The notes under the pieces were generated by a model. The model was not told where the DNA came from and ran no database searches. It saw only the letters and a list, made by a program, of their open reading frames with translations. DNA of 64,000 bases from Diplodia intermedia (taxonomy: Eukaryota; Ascomycota; Dothideomycetes; Botryosphaeriales; Botryosphaeriaceae): contig JAKEKT010000106.1 in NCBI GenBank assembly GCA_021495925.1, positions 1-64,000 on the forward strand, given 5' to 3'. A program made the translations under genes and the position numbers. Numbering within the stretch: the stretch's first letter is position 1; the number at the start of each line of letters is the position of its first letter. This document shows, in pieces, positions 30,133-40,200 of this stretch.

Positions 30133-32184
30133 CTACTCGATCCAGAACTCTGTGACCTTCTGTCCATCCGCTCCGGCTATCCATTCACCATCCATGATTC
30201 CCGGGATGTAAGTTTCCCCAACGAACAGGAAAGTGTGTTTCCCTTGCAGCGGCCGCAGGACGAACGGATCAGAACATCCCATGAAGAAGCACACGACGTC
30301 TCCTTCCGCCACCTTCTCCGGCGCCAGGCCGAGCAAACCCTTTTCGGTAACAACAAACGCCCTACCAGGGAGCAAGCGGTTTACTCGGTGACTGTAATCG
30401 ATTACTGGTCTTTTCTTGCTCTCCCCAGTGCCCGTAGGGTCTTCAGTCACATCTTCTTCCCCTTTGATCCAGGCCCCGTAAGCCTGAGCGCAACTCGTCA
30501 ACACATTTCCCCGGTCGTCTCGATAGCTCCCACGGCACAAAGCATTGCCGAACGCTTCATCCAGGTCCTCTCGGCTCGCATAGCCCGTTGCCCGCTCGCG
30601 CGCAAACCCCTTCCAATTCTCGCAGGTGCTCTGATGATGGCCATCCGCATCGACCCGCACCCGAACCGCGGAGACGGTGTCCGTCACAACGCCCTTCAGA
30701 GCCAGAGTCTTGAGGTCGCCGGAAAAGCGCGCCAGCTGAAGCTCCACACCGAGGCCGCCACCATCACCACCACCACCCGAAGCGTCCTCCTCCTCCTCCT
30801 TCTCCTTCTCCTTCTCCTTACCCTCCTCCATCTTCCACGGCAGCGCCCCCGCCCGGTCGTCGAGCCAGGCGTACCCCTTCCGCTCCTCCTGCCCGTACTG
30901 CTTCGGCAAGATCGACCACATGTCGCGTCCCGCCCCTTCGCGCCTCCGGATGAAGTGCCAGCGCACCTTCTTCGGCCGCGACCAGTCCCTCGCCCACGAC
31001 GGCCTTTCCTCCTCGTCTCTTTCCCCGACGTCATCGTCGCCGCCGCCGCCGCCGCCGCCGCCCATGGTGTGCAACGCCGCACCCGGCGACGACGCGATCA
31101 TGTGCGCGCACACCTCGGCCTGCAGCCGCGCCAGCGGCTTCGCGTAGTCGGCCGCGACGCGCGCGCGGTCGCGCGCCGTCGCCAGCCCGAGCAGCGCGAA
31201 GACGCGGTCCGCGAAGAGGCTGCATTCCAGCTGCTCCGTCATGGGCATGGCGAGGACGAGCGGCCACCCGCTGCCGCCTGCTGCTGCTGCTGCCGCCCCT
31301 GCCCCTGCTGCTGCCGCGTCTCCTCCTCCTCCTCCTCCTTCGCCCGCTTCTTCCGCCTCCGTCGTCACTGCGTCATCGTCGTCGTCGTCGTCGTCGTCGA
31401 CCAGCAAACACGCCCGCAGCGCGTCCCACTCGCGCATGCACGACGCCATGTAGCACCGCTCGAAGACGTCGCCGCGCGCATTGCCCAAATTGCCAAACAC
31501 AAGCGCCTGGCGCAAGCGCACGACGCGGCGGAAGGGGATGGGCGGGCGCGCGCCGACCCTCGCGAACGGCCGGCGCGACAGCAGCGCTTCCTGCAGCACC
31601 CAGAGGCGCCGGAACCATGGGCGGCTGAAGAAGTGGCGGAGGGCGGCGAAGGAGGTGTCGGCGAGGGTGCGAGCGGCGGCGGCGGCGTCGTCGTCGCTGT
31701 CGGTGTTGTTGTCTTCGTGGTGATGGAGCAGGTGGTCTACGATTGCGTTGTCGGCGCCAGCCTCCTCGCCCAGCCAGATCCACGTCTTCGCCGCCGCGCG
31801 GAAGATGTCGCCCATCATCTGCACCTGCGCGCCCTTTTCGACCGCATCCGTCTGATCGATGCTGAGCGCGTCGACCCACAGCGTGCGCGGCCGCCCGCCG
31901 ACTTCCGCGCGCCGCAGGTGCACGAGCGCGCTGTGCAGGTTCGCCGTCACGCCGATTTTCTCGTCGCCCGGGAACGTGACGTGGTGGAGGCGCTGCTGCT
32001 GCGGGTCGTCGTCGCCCCAGGCGTAGGAGAGCGCCTCGTAGTAAGGGCGCGAGGCGAGGCTGACGGTGTCGAGATGGCAGCGCAGCGGCGCGGTGCGCGA
32101 GCCCGGGTGCAGCTGGAGCAGCCGGATCTGGCCATCGTTGAGCGGCTGGAAGACGGTGCTGGTGGCGATGCTGGGGGCGTCCAT
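30133..32184 (-). CDS. HET-domain (heterokaryon incompatibility) protein
   Basis: A 683-residue cytosolic protein of the HET family, whose members take part in non-self recognition and incompatibility-type cell death. Single exon with ATG at 32184. The HET domain occupies about residues 15-210: YYEALSYAWGD, then GVTANLHSALVHLR, the core LWVDALSIDQTD, and QMMGDIFRAAAKTWIWLGEE. The usual C-terminal signature is also present (GRAFVVTEKGLLGLAPEKVAEGDVV and the GIMDGEW segment). Between them lie Asp, Ala/Gly and Glu/Lys-rich inserts encoded by GTC/GCC-type triplet runs (near 31290-31400 and 30780-30830), which may vary between strains. No partner domain (ankyrin, WD40, NACHT) is attached. It is 491 bases from the CorA-like gene on the same strand. 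Confidence 0.9.
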   Translation of the reverse strand: MDAPSIATSTVFQPLNDGQIRLLQLHPGSRTAPLRCHLDTVSLASRPYYEALSYAWGDDDPQQQRLHHVTFPGDEKIGVTANLHSALVHLRRAEVGGRPRTLWVDALSIDQTDAVEKGAQVQMMGDIFRAAAKTWIWLGEEAGADNAIVDHLLHHHEDNNTDSDDDAAAAARTLADTSFAALRHFFSRPWFRRLWVLQEALLSRRPFARVGARPPIPFRRVVRLRQALVFGNLGNARGDVFERCYMASCMREWDALRACLLVDDDDDDDDDAVTTEAEEAGEGGGGGGDAAAAGAGAAAAAAGGSGWPLVLAMPMTEQLECSLFADRVFALLGLATARDRARVAADYAKPLARLQAEVCAHMIASSPGAALHTMGGGGGGGGDDDVGERDEEERPSWARDWSRPKKVRWHFIRRREGAGRDMWSILPKQYGQEERKGYAWLDDRAGALPWKMEEGKEKEKEKEEEEDASGGGGDGGGLGVELQLARFSGDLKTLALKGVVTDTVSAVRVRVDADGHHQSTCENWKGFARERATGYASREDLDEAFGNALCRGSYRDDRGNVLTSCAQAYGAWIKGEEDVTEDPTGTGESKKRPVIDYSHRVNRLLPGRAFVVTEKGLLGLAPEKVAEGDVVCFFMGCSDPFVLRPLQGKHTFLFVGETYIPGIMDGEWIAGADGQKVTEFWIE

Positions 32185-32675
32185 CGTTCGTCGGATGGGG
32201 ACTGGGTGTGGGAAGGATGGTGGGATGGCTGGTGGAGCGGTGGGGGCGAGCGCGAGAGGGAACGAAGGTTTCTATTGCAGGTTTCGCCCAGAGCTGCACT
32301 CGCAGAAGTACGTGAGGGGTCGCCCAACACCGCCGTCGTGCACTTGCGTGGGGGTCTGCTTGCTTTTTCGATGCGGTCAGCTGCAGGTGGACAAATGTAG
32401 GTTGCCAGCAAGTAAGCCTTACTGGAGCATTCGTTCACTTACAGATCATGGCTTATATGCACGTAACTTACCAATAATCAGCCGCAGAACTCTCGTCCAA
32501 TCTAATCTCACGCCCGTATGCTCTCACGTTTCATTATCAATTACTCAGCTTTCACATTACGGAAGGGATAGGAGATGTCTCTATGTAGGATCGTAATTCG
32601 TCAAAGTCGCAGAATCATCCAATTGATAGGAACCCGAGAAACAGAAAAATAGATTAGCTCGCCGGGGCAATTCTT
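32185..32675. other. intergenic region between HET and CorA-like genes
   Basis: About 490 bases, somewhat AT-rich, containing the HET promoter and the 3' end of the CorA-like gene. Nothing else is seen. Confidence 0.5.
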
Positions 32676-33275
32676 TCACCTTGATGAACGACGAGGAGTT
32701 CCTCTTTGACTTTCAAGATCACCCGGAAGGGATGCAGGCCGCCTTGCTGGTGGATCTTGAAGGTTTCCATCTGGTAGAGATGCCGAGGTGTCTCTTTTGT
32801 CTGTACCTTGGTTACTTGAATTTTGAGAGGGAGACAACTCTTGGCTGTTGAAAAGGTTTGCCATCGACCCCTGGAGCGCCTTCCACAGGACGTACGTGAG
32901 GAAAAAAAGTAAGAAAAGCTTTTCAAGTGGATGTACAACCCATGCACGAATGCCGCGCTCCAACTTCTTGGTCAACGTTTCCTTGGATCTTTTGAACGCT
33001 TCGAACAAATCGACGATGAAGTACAGCGCAATGACAGTCAAAAGAAATGTGATGGCTGCTGTACCGGACATACTCGCCAAGGTGGTTCCTCCCGGTGCCC
33101 CACTCATGCTGAATATCCCCGTTGCGAACCCAAGCGGGAGGAACACGACAGTAACATAAGTAAAGTACCGAGTGTTTTCGGCTCCGAGGAGATTCAGGTC
33201 GTCTCTGATGTAGTCGCGCCTGCTGATGAGCGAAGAGCGAAGCGACTGGACTTTCTCTTGAAGTCGCTGGAGCTC

Positions 33276-33283
33276 GCGCACGC
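33276..33283. repeat. target site duplication, left copy
   Basis: GCGCACGC on the + strand, directly outside the left terminal repeat of the hAT element. Identical to the right copy at 37246-37253. Eight bases is the duplication length typical of hAT transposons. Confidence 0.95.
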
Positions 33284-33293
33284 CAGGGCTCGC
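33284..33293 (+). repeat. hAT terminal inverted repeat, left
   Basis: CAGGGCTCGC, a perfect 10-bp inverted match to 37236-37245. The CAGGG start agrees with the (C/T)A(A/G)NG consensus of hAT termini. Confidence 0.95.
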
Positions 33294-33377
33294 AGCAAGC
33301 GGCAAGCGGATTGCAATCTATCAATTAATCCGATTACAATCGTATATTTGAAGCCGATTGACCGAGGTTTTAATCTC

Positions 33378-33430
33378 AAGCGCTTACGCTTATAATCGGG
33401 GTTTAGAACCCCGATTAATTGCAAGCGCTT
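33378..33430. repeat. left subterminal motifs and hairpin of the hAT element
   Basis: The palindrome AAGCGCTT occurs at 33378-33385 and 33423-33430, and again near the other end at 37110-37117. Between the two left copies is a perfect inverted repeat, AATCGGGGTT and AACCCCGATT with a 3-base loop, at 33394-33416. The right end carries a related CACCCCGATTGCGCTT at about 37204. Repeated short subterminal motifs are where hAT transposases bind, so these are candidate binding sites. Confidence 0.6.
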
Positions 33431-36002
33431 AATAAGCGTAATAAAATTAAGGACGCGCTACGTAAAAAAGATAGTAAGAATTACCGCTTATATATTTTCT
33501 TAGCTATTTATCGTGCGCGTAAGCTAAGCGGCCTTAAAACGTAGATTATCGTAAAAATCTAGCTATATAACGTTATAATATTCTCGCTAGTATTAACGAG
33601 ATTAGTTAGAATCTATTATTTCGTCTAGTACTAGCCCAAATAGGCACGCACTAAATTCGAAGTAGATATAACTTATATAAGTAAGAAAATCTATTTAAAT
33701 TTATTTCTCTTAACTCTTCTTTCTTTATACTTACGACTTATTAATATTATTAGACTATATTATCCGCGTACGTAGATTCGAACGACTTAGTATTAAAAGA
33801 GACCTACGCGATACCGCGAAAATTTTTTTAGCTTAATTCTATAACGTTATAAATTATAATATAACGTTAAATAAACGCGCTAGACGCGCGTTTTACTAGA
33901 GATATATATAAACTAATCTTTTATAGTAGATAATCTCTAAAATAGTAGTATTTCTTCGCTCTTATTAAAATTTACTAGTCGATTATTATTAATATAAGTA
34001 ATCTAACCCGCTAGATATTAAGAGAAAAAGATAAAGAATAAGATTACTAGCTAATAATATCTTCGTATTATTTATCGCGTTATTATTATTTTTCTAGTAT
34101 AATATCTATTTCTTCTATCGAGCACCGCATTCTACGTAGCGAGTTTAATAATAATAATAATAATATTAATAAAGAACTTTTAAATATCTAGATAACTCTC
34201 TTACGCGCTCTATAACGTTCTACTTTATTAGCTAAGAATAAACCGCTAAGTAGACGCGTTAGATTAACGTATAAGAAGCCGTCTACTTCTTCGCTAGCGA
34301 AGAAATTACTATTAAGTAATAGGCTCTTCTTAATACTACTATTAGTCGACTCTACTATCTAGTTCTTTAGTATTATCGCCGACGACGAGAATAATAAGTA
34401 TATACTTAATAAAACGCGTCTTTAAGTAGACTATACGCTAGCTACGCGTAAAATTACTAATAATTATTATAAGTAGTTCTTTATTTAGACTTATAGCTAG
34501 GCCGTTAATAATCGTAGTAGTATATTATACTAGCTTTATAAGAGATATAGATTAACTTTATCGTTCTTTCGATTCTTCTAATAAAATAGATTATTCGTAG
34601 AAAGCTATCGATAACTATATATATTAAAGCAATCGTATAACGAGCTAGATAATTAATTATCTACGTATATACTATTATATTATATATTTATCTAAGACTA
34701 CTACTTCTTCTATTAAGTTACTCGCGCTTTAATTTAATATTAACTTTATATCTATAGCGTAAGCTAACGCGTAGTAGAGTCGCTTTATTTAGTAGATTAT
34801 TATCTATAATATCTTATTTCTTATCGCTATTTATAAGACTTTTTATCGTCTATTTATTACTTTAAATTCGTCGATTAAGCGCGTGCTATCTAGATCTTTA
34901 AATATTATATGCGACTAGATTATTTAAGCCTTCTATATAAAGAAGAATAAAGTAAGAGACTTTATAAGACGCGCGATAACGTATATTTATATATTATTTA
35001 ATAAATAAATAATTTTAAGCTTCTCTCTAGATCTTCTTAATATAAATATCTACTATATTAATACTAATAGTATACGCTAAACTATTTCGCTCGCGCTTAG
35101 ATCTATCTATAGTAGTAAGATACGTTATATAAGCCTACTACGCGTTACTTACGTAAGCTTACTACTAGTAAAGTAATAAGAATATTATTAAAGCGCTAGA
35201 TCTAGTTCTTACTAATTATAATATTAATCGCTATCGCGTTAGCTTCTTTATATATAATAACGTCTCTAATAATAATAGCGCGATCGCTCTACTCTACTCT
35301 AAATATCGCGTTAATTCTCGCGTATATTATTTATATTATATTAGCTACGTTCTTAATCTCGTTACTAAGTTACTTCTCTAGATAAGAGATATTAGCTAGC
35401 TAAAGAACGTTCTTAAGATATTTAGCTTTACTAATCTAGTTAAGAATAAGCGTATTAGAAGGCTCTTTTATAGTAATCTTAGTATTATTAGATATCTTCG
35501 TAATATCGTTATCTAGATAATAAGCTTACTAGATCGGCGGGTAGAGTTTAGAAGCTATTAATTAAATATATTAAAAAGAAATAATATAATCTACTACTAT
35601 AAGCTTATAAAGAACTTTAAGATTTAATAAAATTTAATCTACTATATACTTAAGCGCATTCTTTAGCTTAAGCCCGCGGTTATTATTATATACGCTACTT
35701 ATACGAGTAAGCTAGCTAACGATATTCTAAGCGAGAGCGACTAGTAGAAGTTAGTAATCTATAAGTAATATCTAGAGTCTCTTATATTTACTATTAAACG
35801 ACTAAAAGCGCTAGACCGTAAGAATAACTTTTATAGATTTCTCTAAAAGTCGCTTATTATTATAGATTATCTATTTAATAAGCTTAAGATACTAACTAGA
35901 GAGTTTAGATATTATAGGCCTATAAATTATTTAAAGATAGACGTAGAGATAGTCTATTATAAGCTTAGTAAGTACTAGACCGCTACTAATAATAGCGCTA
36001 GC

Positions 36003-36640
36003 TATACTCTCGCGATCGTACTTTACCCGCGCTTTAAATAGACTCTTCTTAAAGAGAAGTAGAGAAAGCTAAAGAGCTAGATTAAATAGATAAATAATAC
36101 TAGCGATAATAACGAGTAACGCGATCGCGTAGCGGTAATAATCGCGGCGGTAATTAATACTATAGCTAATATATAAGTAGATAAAAGATACTACTACTAA
36201 CGTCTAAATAGTATATCGCGAAGTAAATTCTTCTCTAGTACTCTTATAATAAGCGCCCGCTAAAGTCGAATTAGTAATCTTTTAGATATTCTTAATACTA
36301 GCTTTCTCGCCGTTTAAATAATATCTATATCTCGCGATATCTTCTTTATCGATTCTTAATAAATACGAGCGCTACTACGCGACGCTACGGCTTACGAAGA
36401 CTAAAATACTAAATAAATCTATATAGTAGTAAATAAATAATAGTAAAATATATCTAGTACTCTTATAACTTACTTTAAACCTCTTTACGGCTTTTAGTAT
36501 ATCGAATAACTATAAGAGGTTCTTTAGCGGCTACGATAGAATAATATCTATTAATCGTATAAGCTTAAAGTACGAGATAATAGAGACTAACTAGTACTTA
36601 AAGATCTAGCTAGCTCGTAGAGTTATCTTCTTAGAATAAG
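36003..36640 (+). pseudogene. relic of hAT transposase, C-terminal half
   Basis: In one frame 36003 onward reads YTLAIVLYPRFK*TLL, matching the hAT core pattern in which the stop replaces Trp. From about 36337 a second frame (codon starts at 36478 and equivalents) reads ILNKYERYYATLRLTK, then three consecutive stops where hAT proteins have a WW motif, then FFSGYDRIISINRISLKYE, then Asn-stop-YLKI-stop-LARRV. This is the hATC dimerisation domain with CAG (Gln) and TGG (Trp) codons turned into TAG. The two segments lie in different frames, so an intron or indel separates them. Upstream coding (from about 34000) is presumably transposase too but is too eroded for me to read. Confidence 0.8.
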
Positions 36641-36723
36641 TATAAGATACGAGAAGTAGTAGAAACTATTAGATTATACGTATATTAGATAGTAAGTAGA
36701 TATAGACACGCTATATAAGAATA

Positions 36724-37064
36724 TTAATACTATACTAAGTATCGTAAATAGTAGTAGCGATAGCGCGACGATAGCGATAGTAGTAGTAGTAGAAGCGTAT
36801 AAGACTTCGTAAAGCGCGGCGAATAATAAATAGTACGGGTCTTAATACTATACTAAGTATCGTAAATAGTAGTAGTAGTAGTAGTACCTACGCTAGTAGT
36901 ATATAAACTAAAAGAGATACTAAACGGTCTTTTATAAAGTATCTACGTAAGTCGTATATTTTAAGAGGTTCTTACTAGATATAGATAATAAATATACGAA
37001 GAAGTAGAAGAATAAGCTTATACTTATAAGTTATAAAACTTAATATTATGCTAAGCATCGTTAC
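36724..37064 (+). repeat. three diverged copies of a short repeat inside the hAT element
   Basis: Starts near 36724, 36842 and 37040. The first two share TTAATACTATACTAAGTATC followed by GTAAATAGTAGTAG. The third has TTAATATTATGCTAAGCATC. The third keeps the palindrome ATGCTAAGCAT where the others have ATACTAAGTAT, which are exactly the C-to-T and G-to-A changes RIP produces. Confidence 0.7.
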
Positions 37065-37235
37065 TATATACGGTATATCGCTAGCGCGTATAATATTACA
37101 CGGATTAATAAGCGCTTGTTAATCTATTAATTAATCTAAGCGCAATCCTTAGCGATTAATTAATTAACCTAAAGACACCCCTTTGCTTACAATCGGACCC
37201 TAGCACCCCGATTGCGCTTGTCAATCAGGTCAATC

Positions 37236-37245
37236 GCGAGCCCTG
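37236..37245 (-). repeat. hAT terminal inverted repeat, right
   Basis: GCGAGCCCTG on the + strand, the exact reverse complement of the left repeat at 33284-33293. Confidence 0.95.
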
Positions 37246-37253
37246 GCGCACGC
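37246..37253. repeat. target site duplication, right copy
   Basis: GCGCACGC, directly outside the right terminal repeat and identical to the left copy. On the coding strand it covers the last two bases of a Ser codon and the Val-Arg codons of the host gene. Confidence 0.95.
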
Positions 37254-40200
37254 TCTCGGCATTTGAGATTTGCATCCTCCTTAACGCAGGCCTATACCTC
37301 TTTTCGTCTTTCCTGGTCCACCGTAGTATCTCTTTGCCTCGGTTTTTCTCTCGGTTTTGCCAGCTGTTGATCTTCTCGATCGTGTCGCTTAGGTCTTCGT
37401 TGAGAACTTGGAGGAGTTGCTGGAGCACTTCCCATTGGGAACTGAACGAGAAGTAGGCGTTGCTGTCGATCTTGGAGAATATGATGGTCTCTTTGACCTT
37501 CTCCGGAAGATCATGGATCACTTCGTTGTCTCGAAGTCCTGATTCAATAGTGGAAGCGAGTACGTCGTTGATCTTTTGGAGTATCTCTTGTGTTCCGGTC
37601 GTTACCTCCGCGATGATCTCGTCAAACAGAATCAGTTCCAGAACTTTGCGCTGATGCCATGGTCTCTTTTTGGGTCCGTTTTCAGAGACTGCGAACGCGA
37701 GGTGGCCGGTTTCCTTTGATAGGCGTTTGTGTAGAAGGGTTTCCATGTCCTGGTTGATTTCGTTGGCTGCAGTTTCTTGGTCGGTTGGGTCTTCGCCCGT
37801 CCTTTTCCTCCTCGCTCTATCATCAGAGCTAATGACATGGCATGTCCAATAGCAATCGAAGAAATCTCCATTGAACCGGAACCCCATAGAACCTCGACGG
37901 ATCCTCTTTGCGAGCGCAATCTCTGGCTTGGATTGAACACCATCGTCTTTGCCAAGCTGATAAAAGGACAACTGAAATTCGGTTTTCCATGCATTGCTAG
38001 TCGCTGATGGATCGTCCAGGAAGTACTTGTCCGAATTGTTGTGCTTTCCAAAGAAAGCTGTTAGCGCTGGCCTTTCAGATTCCGGAACAGCGACGGGACA
38101 CATTTCAGCGGCTCTCTTGTCACCGGATGACAACCAAATTACCCGCTTCTTGATAAGCATATGTCCTGCTTTGGTCCGCCATTGCTGCAGTCTGTCAAAG
38201 AGATCTTTATCTGTGCGTGGCTGTGGATCCACCAGAGTCTGGTCATCCATTTGGCCCCTCCGTTTGGGTATATCCACAATGAGTCGTCGCGACGCGGAAA
38301 ACTCGGGATAGGAGGCCGGATGTCCTGCGAATATCTCCTGCAGATTCTGGAATGGAACATGAGGGTCGAAATGTAGAAATTCCGGACAGCCAGTGAGCCA
38401 TTCGTCTGAAATCTCGAAAATGTTCCTCTGATCGACAAAATCCTGGCCTTTCAATACTGTCTTGGCAGGAACAAGCTTGGGTATCAGTCTCTGGTCCCAT
38501 TGGGACTGTGTCTGTGTGTTTGGCTTTTGCTGACTGGCACTTGTGGGCTTTTCCGGTGGTGTCTGTTTCTTGTCTTGGCCATCAATTTCCTCCGATCTTT
38601 CCTGGTCGTACAACCAGAGACTGTAAGGCAGCTCGAACGATGTGTGCCAATACAAGTCGCGAGCAGCCCAGCGGGGGGCATTGATGTCATTCACGAAAAT
38701 GTCCGAAAGCTTCGCATCGCGAGCGAGGAACCCTGGAAAAATGCCGCTGGAAGAGCAGCTCCGGAGCAACAAATTGAATCCGTCGTGACAAGCGTCACTG
38801 GCTGACTTGGAATTGATCTGATACCCACGTTTTCCCATATGCATGGCCAGCGCGTATTGAAGTGGCTCTTGCCAGTATGTGTCATCGGCTCTCTCGTGGC
38901 GGTGTTGGGCTTGCATCGTTCGGATCCACGTGTCAAGGAATTTCCTGGTTCTCCTATCCCGTCGCTGGGGAGTTTCGGTGTCCTGCGAAGAGTCGTCGGA
39001 GAATGGCGTGTCGTCGTAGAACAGGGCCGTGTCCATGAAGTCTAGCATGAAGCTGTTTTTTTGAGTATCTCGATAGACTGAAAGCATTCGCTCGTTGGTA
39101 ATGGTGTTTTGGGTGGTGAACCTCTTCAAAATCCTTTTTCTGGCCTGATCGGGAGTGTATACTCCATAAGAGACCTCGCGCTCCGTCTTCCTTTGGCGAT
39201 ATTTATGATATCTCCCCCCGAAATTCTGGTCAAAAAATATCAGACGATCAAGATGTCTGGACACTCCAAGAGCCTCCAAAATCAAGATATGGTCCCTCAA
39301 GTAGTAACCATCCGTATCGTCCACGTAGGATTTTCGTGGAAACACGCAGTAGTCTCTGTTATCGCTTTCCCGGAGAGACGCGATCCACTTGTCGATGAAG
39401 TCGCCTACTACCTGAAGAAACCAACTTGGGACTAGGTCATGGTCGAATGTTGACATGAAGTCTCCTGCTTTGATGATCTGAAGCGTAGTGTGTTGAGAAG
39501 TTCGATCTTCATCCAAGCGCGGTATTTTCTTGCCGTTCGCACAATATCCTGCATGGAACTGGCCACCGTCGCTCTGGTCTTTTTCTATGTGCAAGAAGAT
39601 CCACTCAAGATGGCCTTTACACGTTTCGAAAATGCGTTCTGCCAGTTGCGAACCACGCGGTACCCTGGAATACATCTTGAGGAGGAATTGGAACGCGAAG
39701 CTGAACAGGGTTAGCAGTAGAAAGTCAGAAATGTGTCGAAGAGTTGAGTAACCTACAAGCTTGCAGATACAAGAACATGGTGTCCAGAAAGATCCCCGCA
39801 TGTCAAAGCGACTGGGTTTCTTCTTTGTGAGTTTTGGATCCTTTCTTGAGCCCTTTCTGGAGTCTCTTGTGGGGCACCTTCTTCATCCCTTTCATTTTCT
39901 TGAGTAGACCAATTTGATATTGGAATGCTGCAGACAGAGAGAATATGCTCCAGATTACGCTTCATGATAAAGTCCAAATGTGTCGAGTCTGAAAGGACAA
40001 GTCCCGGTTCATAGGGATTTTGAGACATCAAATCTTTCAAGTCCAAAGACGAGGCGGGGACTAGCGTCGACTCCCATGAGTCGGTTTTTGCCAGGAGTCG
40101 CAAGTCGTACGTAACGGTGATTTCAAGCGGGGCGTTGGTCTCCGACGGCTGACTTTCGTCGAATTTGTGGACATCTTCGGAGTCAAGTTGAATTTCGTAG

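Larger units (their letters stand above)
33284..37245 (+). mobile_element. hAT-family DNA transposon, RIP-degraded, 3,962 bp
   Basis: Bounded by perfect 10-bp inverted repeats (CAGGGCTCGC) and an 8-bp target duplication (GCGCACGC). The outer 100-150 bases at each end keep moderate GC, with AAGCGCTT motifs. The interior from about 33430 to 37100 is extremely AT-rich, dominated by TA steps, with CA and TG almost absent, as left by repeat-induced point mutation. Relics of a + strand hAT transposase can be read at about 36003-36640. The element must be immobile on its own: every reading frame is riddled with TAA and TAG. It lies inside the third coding exon of the CorA-like gene. Confidence 0.95.

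Noticed and set aside
30106..32400. A 764-codon + strand open frame
   Set aside because: It lies antisense to the HET gene. Its product is Arg/His/Leu-rich low complexity with no domain, and is explained by GC-rich codon use in the real gene on the opposite strand.
32676..33305. The CorA C-terminal fragment as an independent 209-codon gene starting in the transposon end
   Set aside because: Its first codons lie in the hAT terminus, and the sequence joins in frame to the upstream host gene once the target duplication is taken into account.
33430..37100. A possible centromere, replication origin or AT-rich isochore
   Set aside because: The block is bounded exactly by a hAT terminus and target duplication on each side and contains transposase relics, so a RIP-mutated transposon explains it fully.
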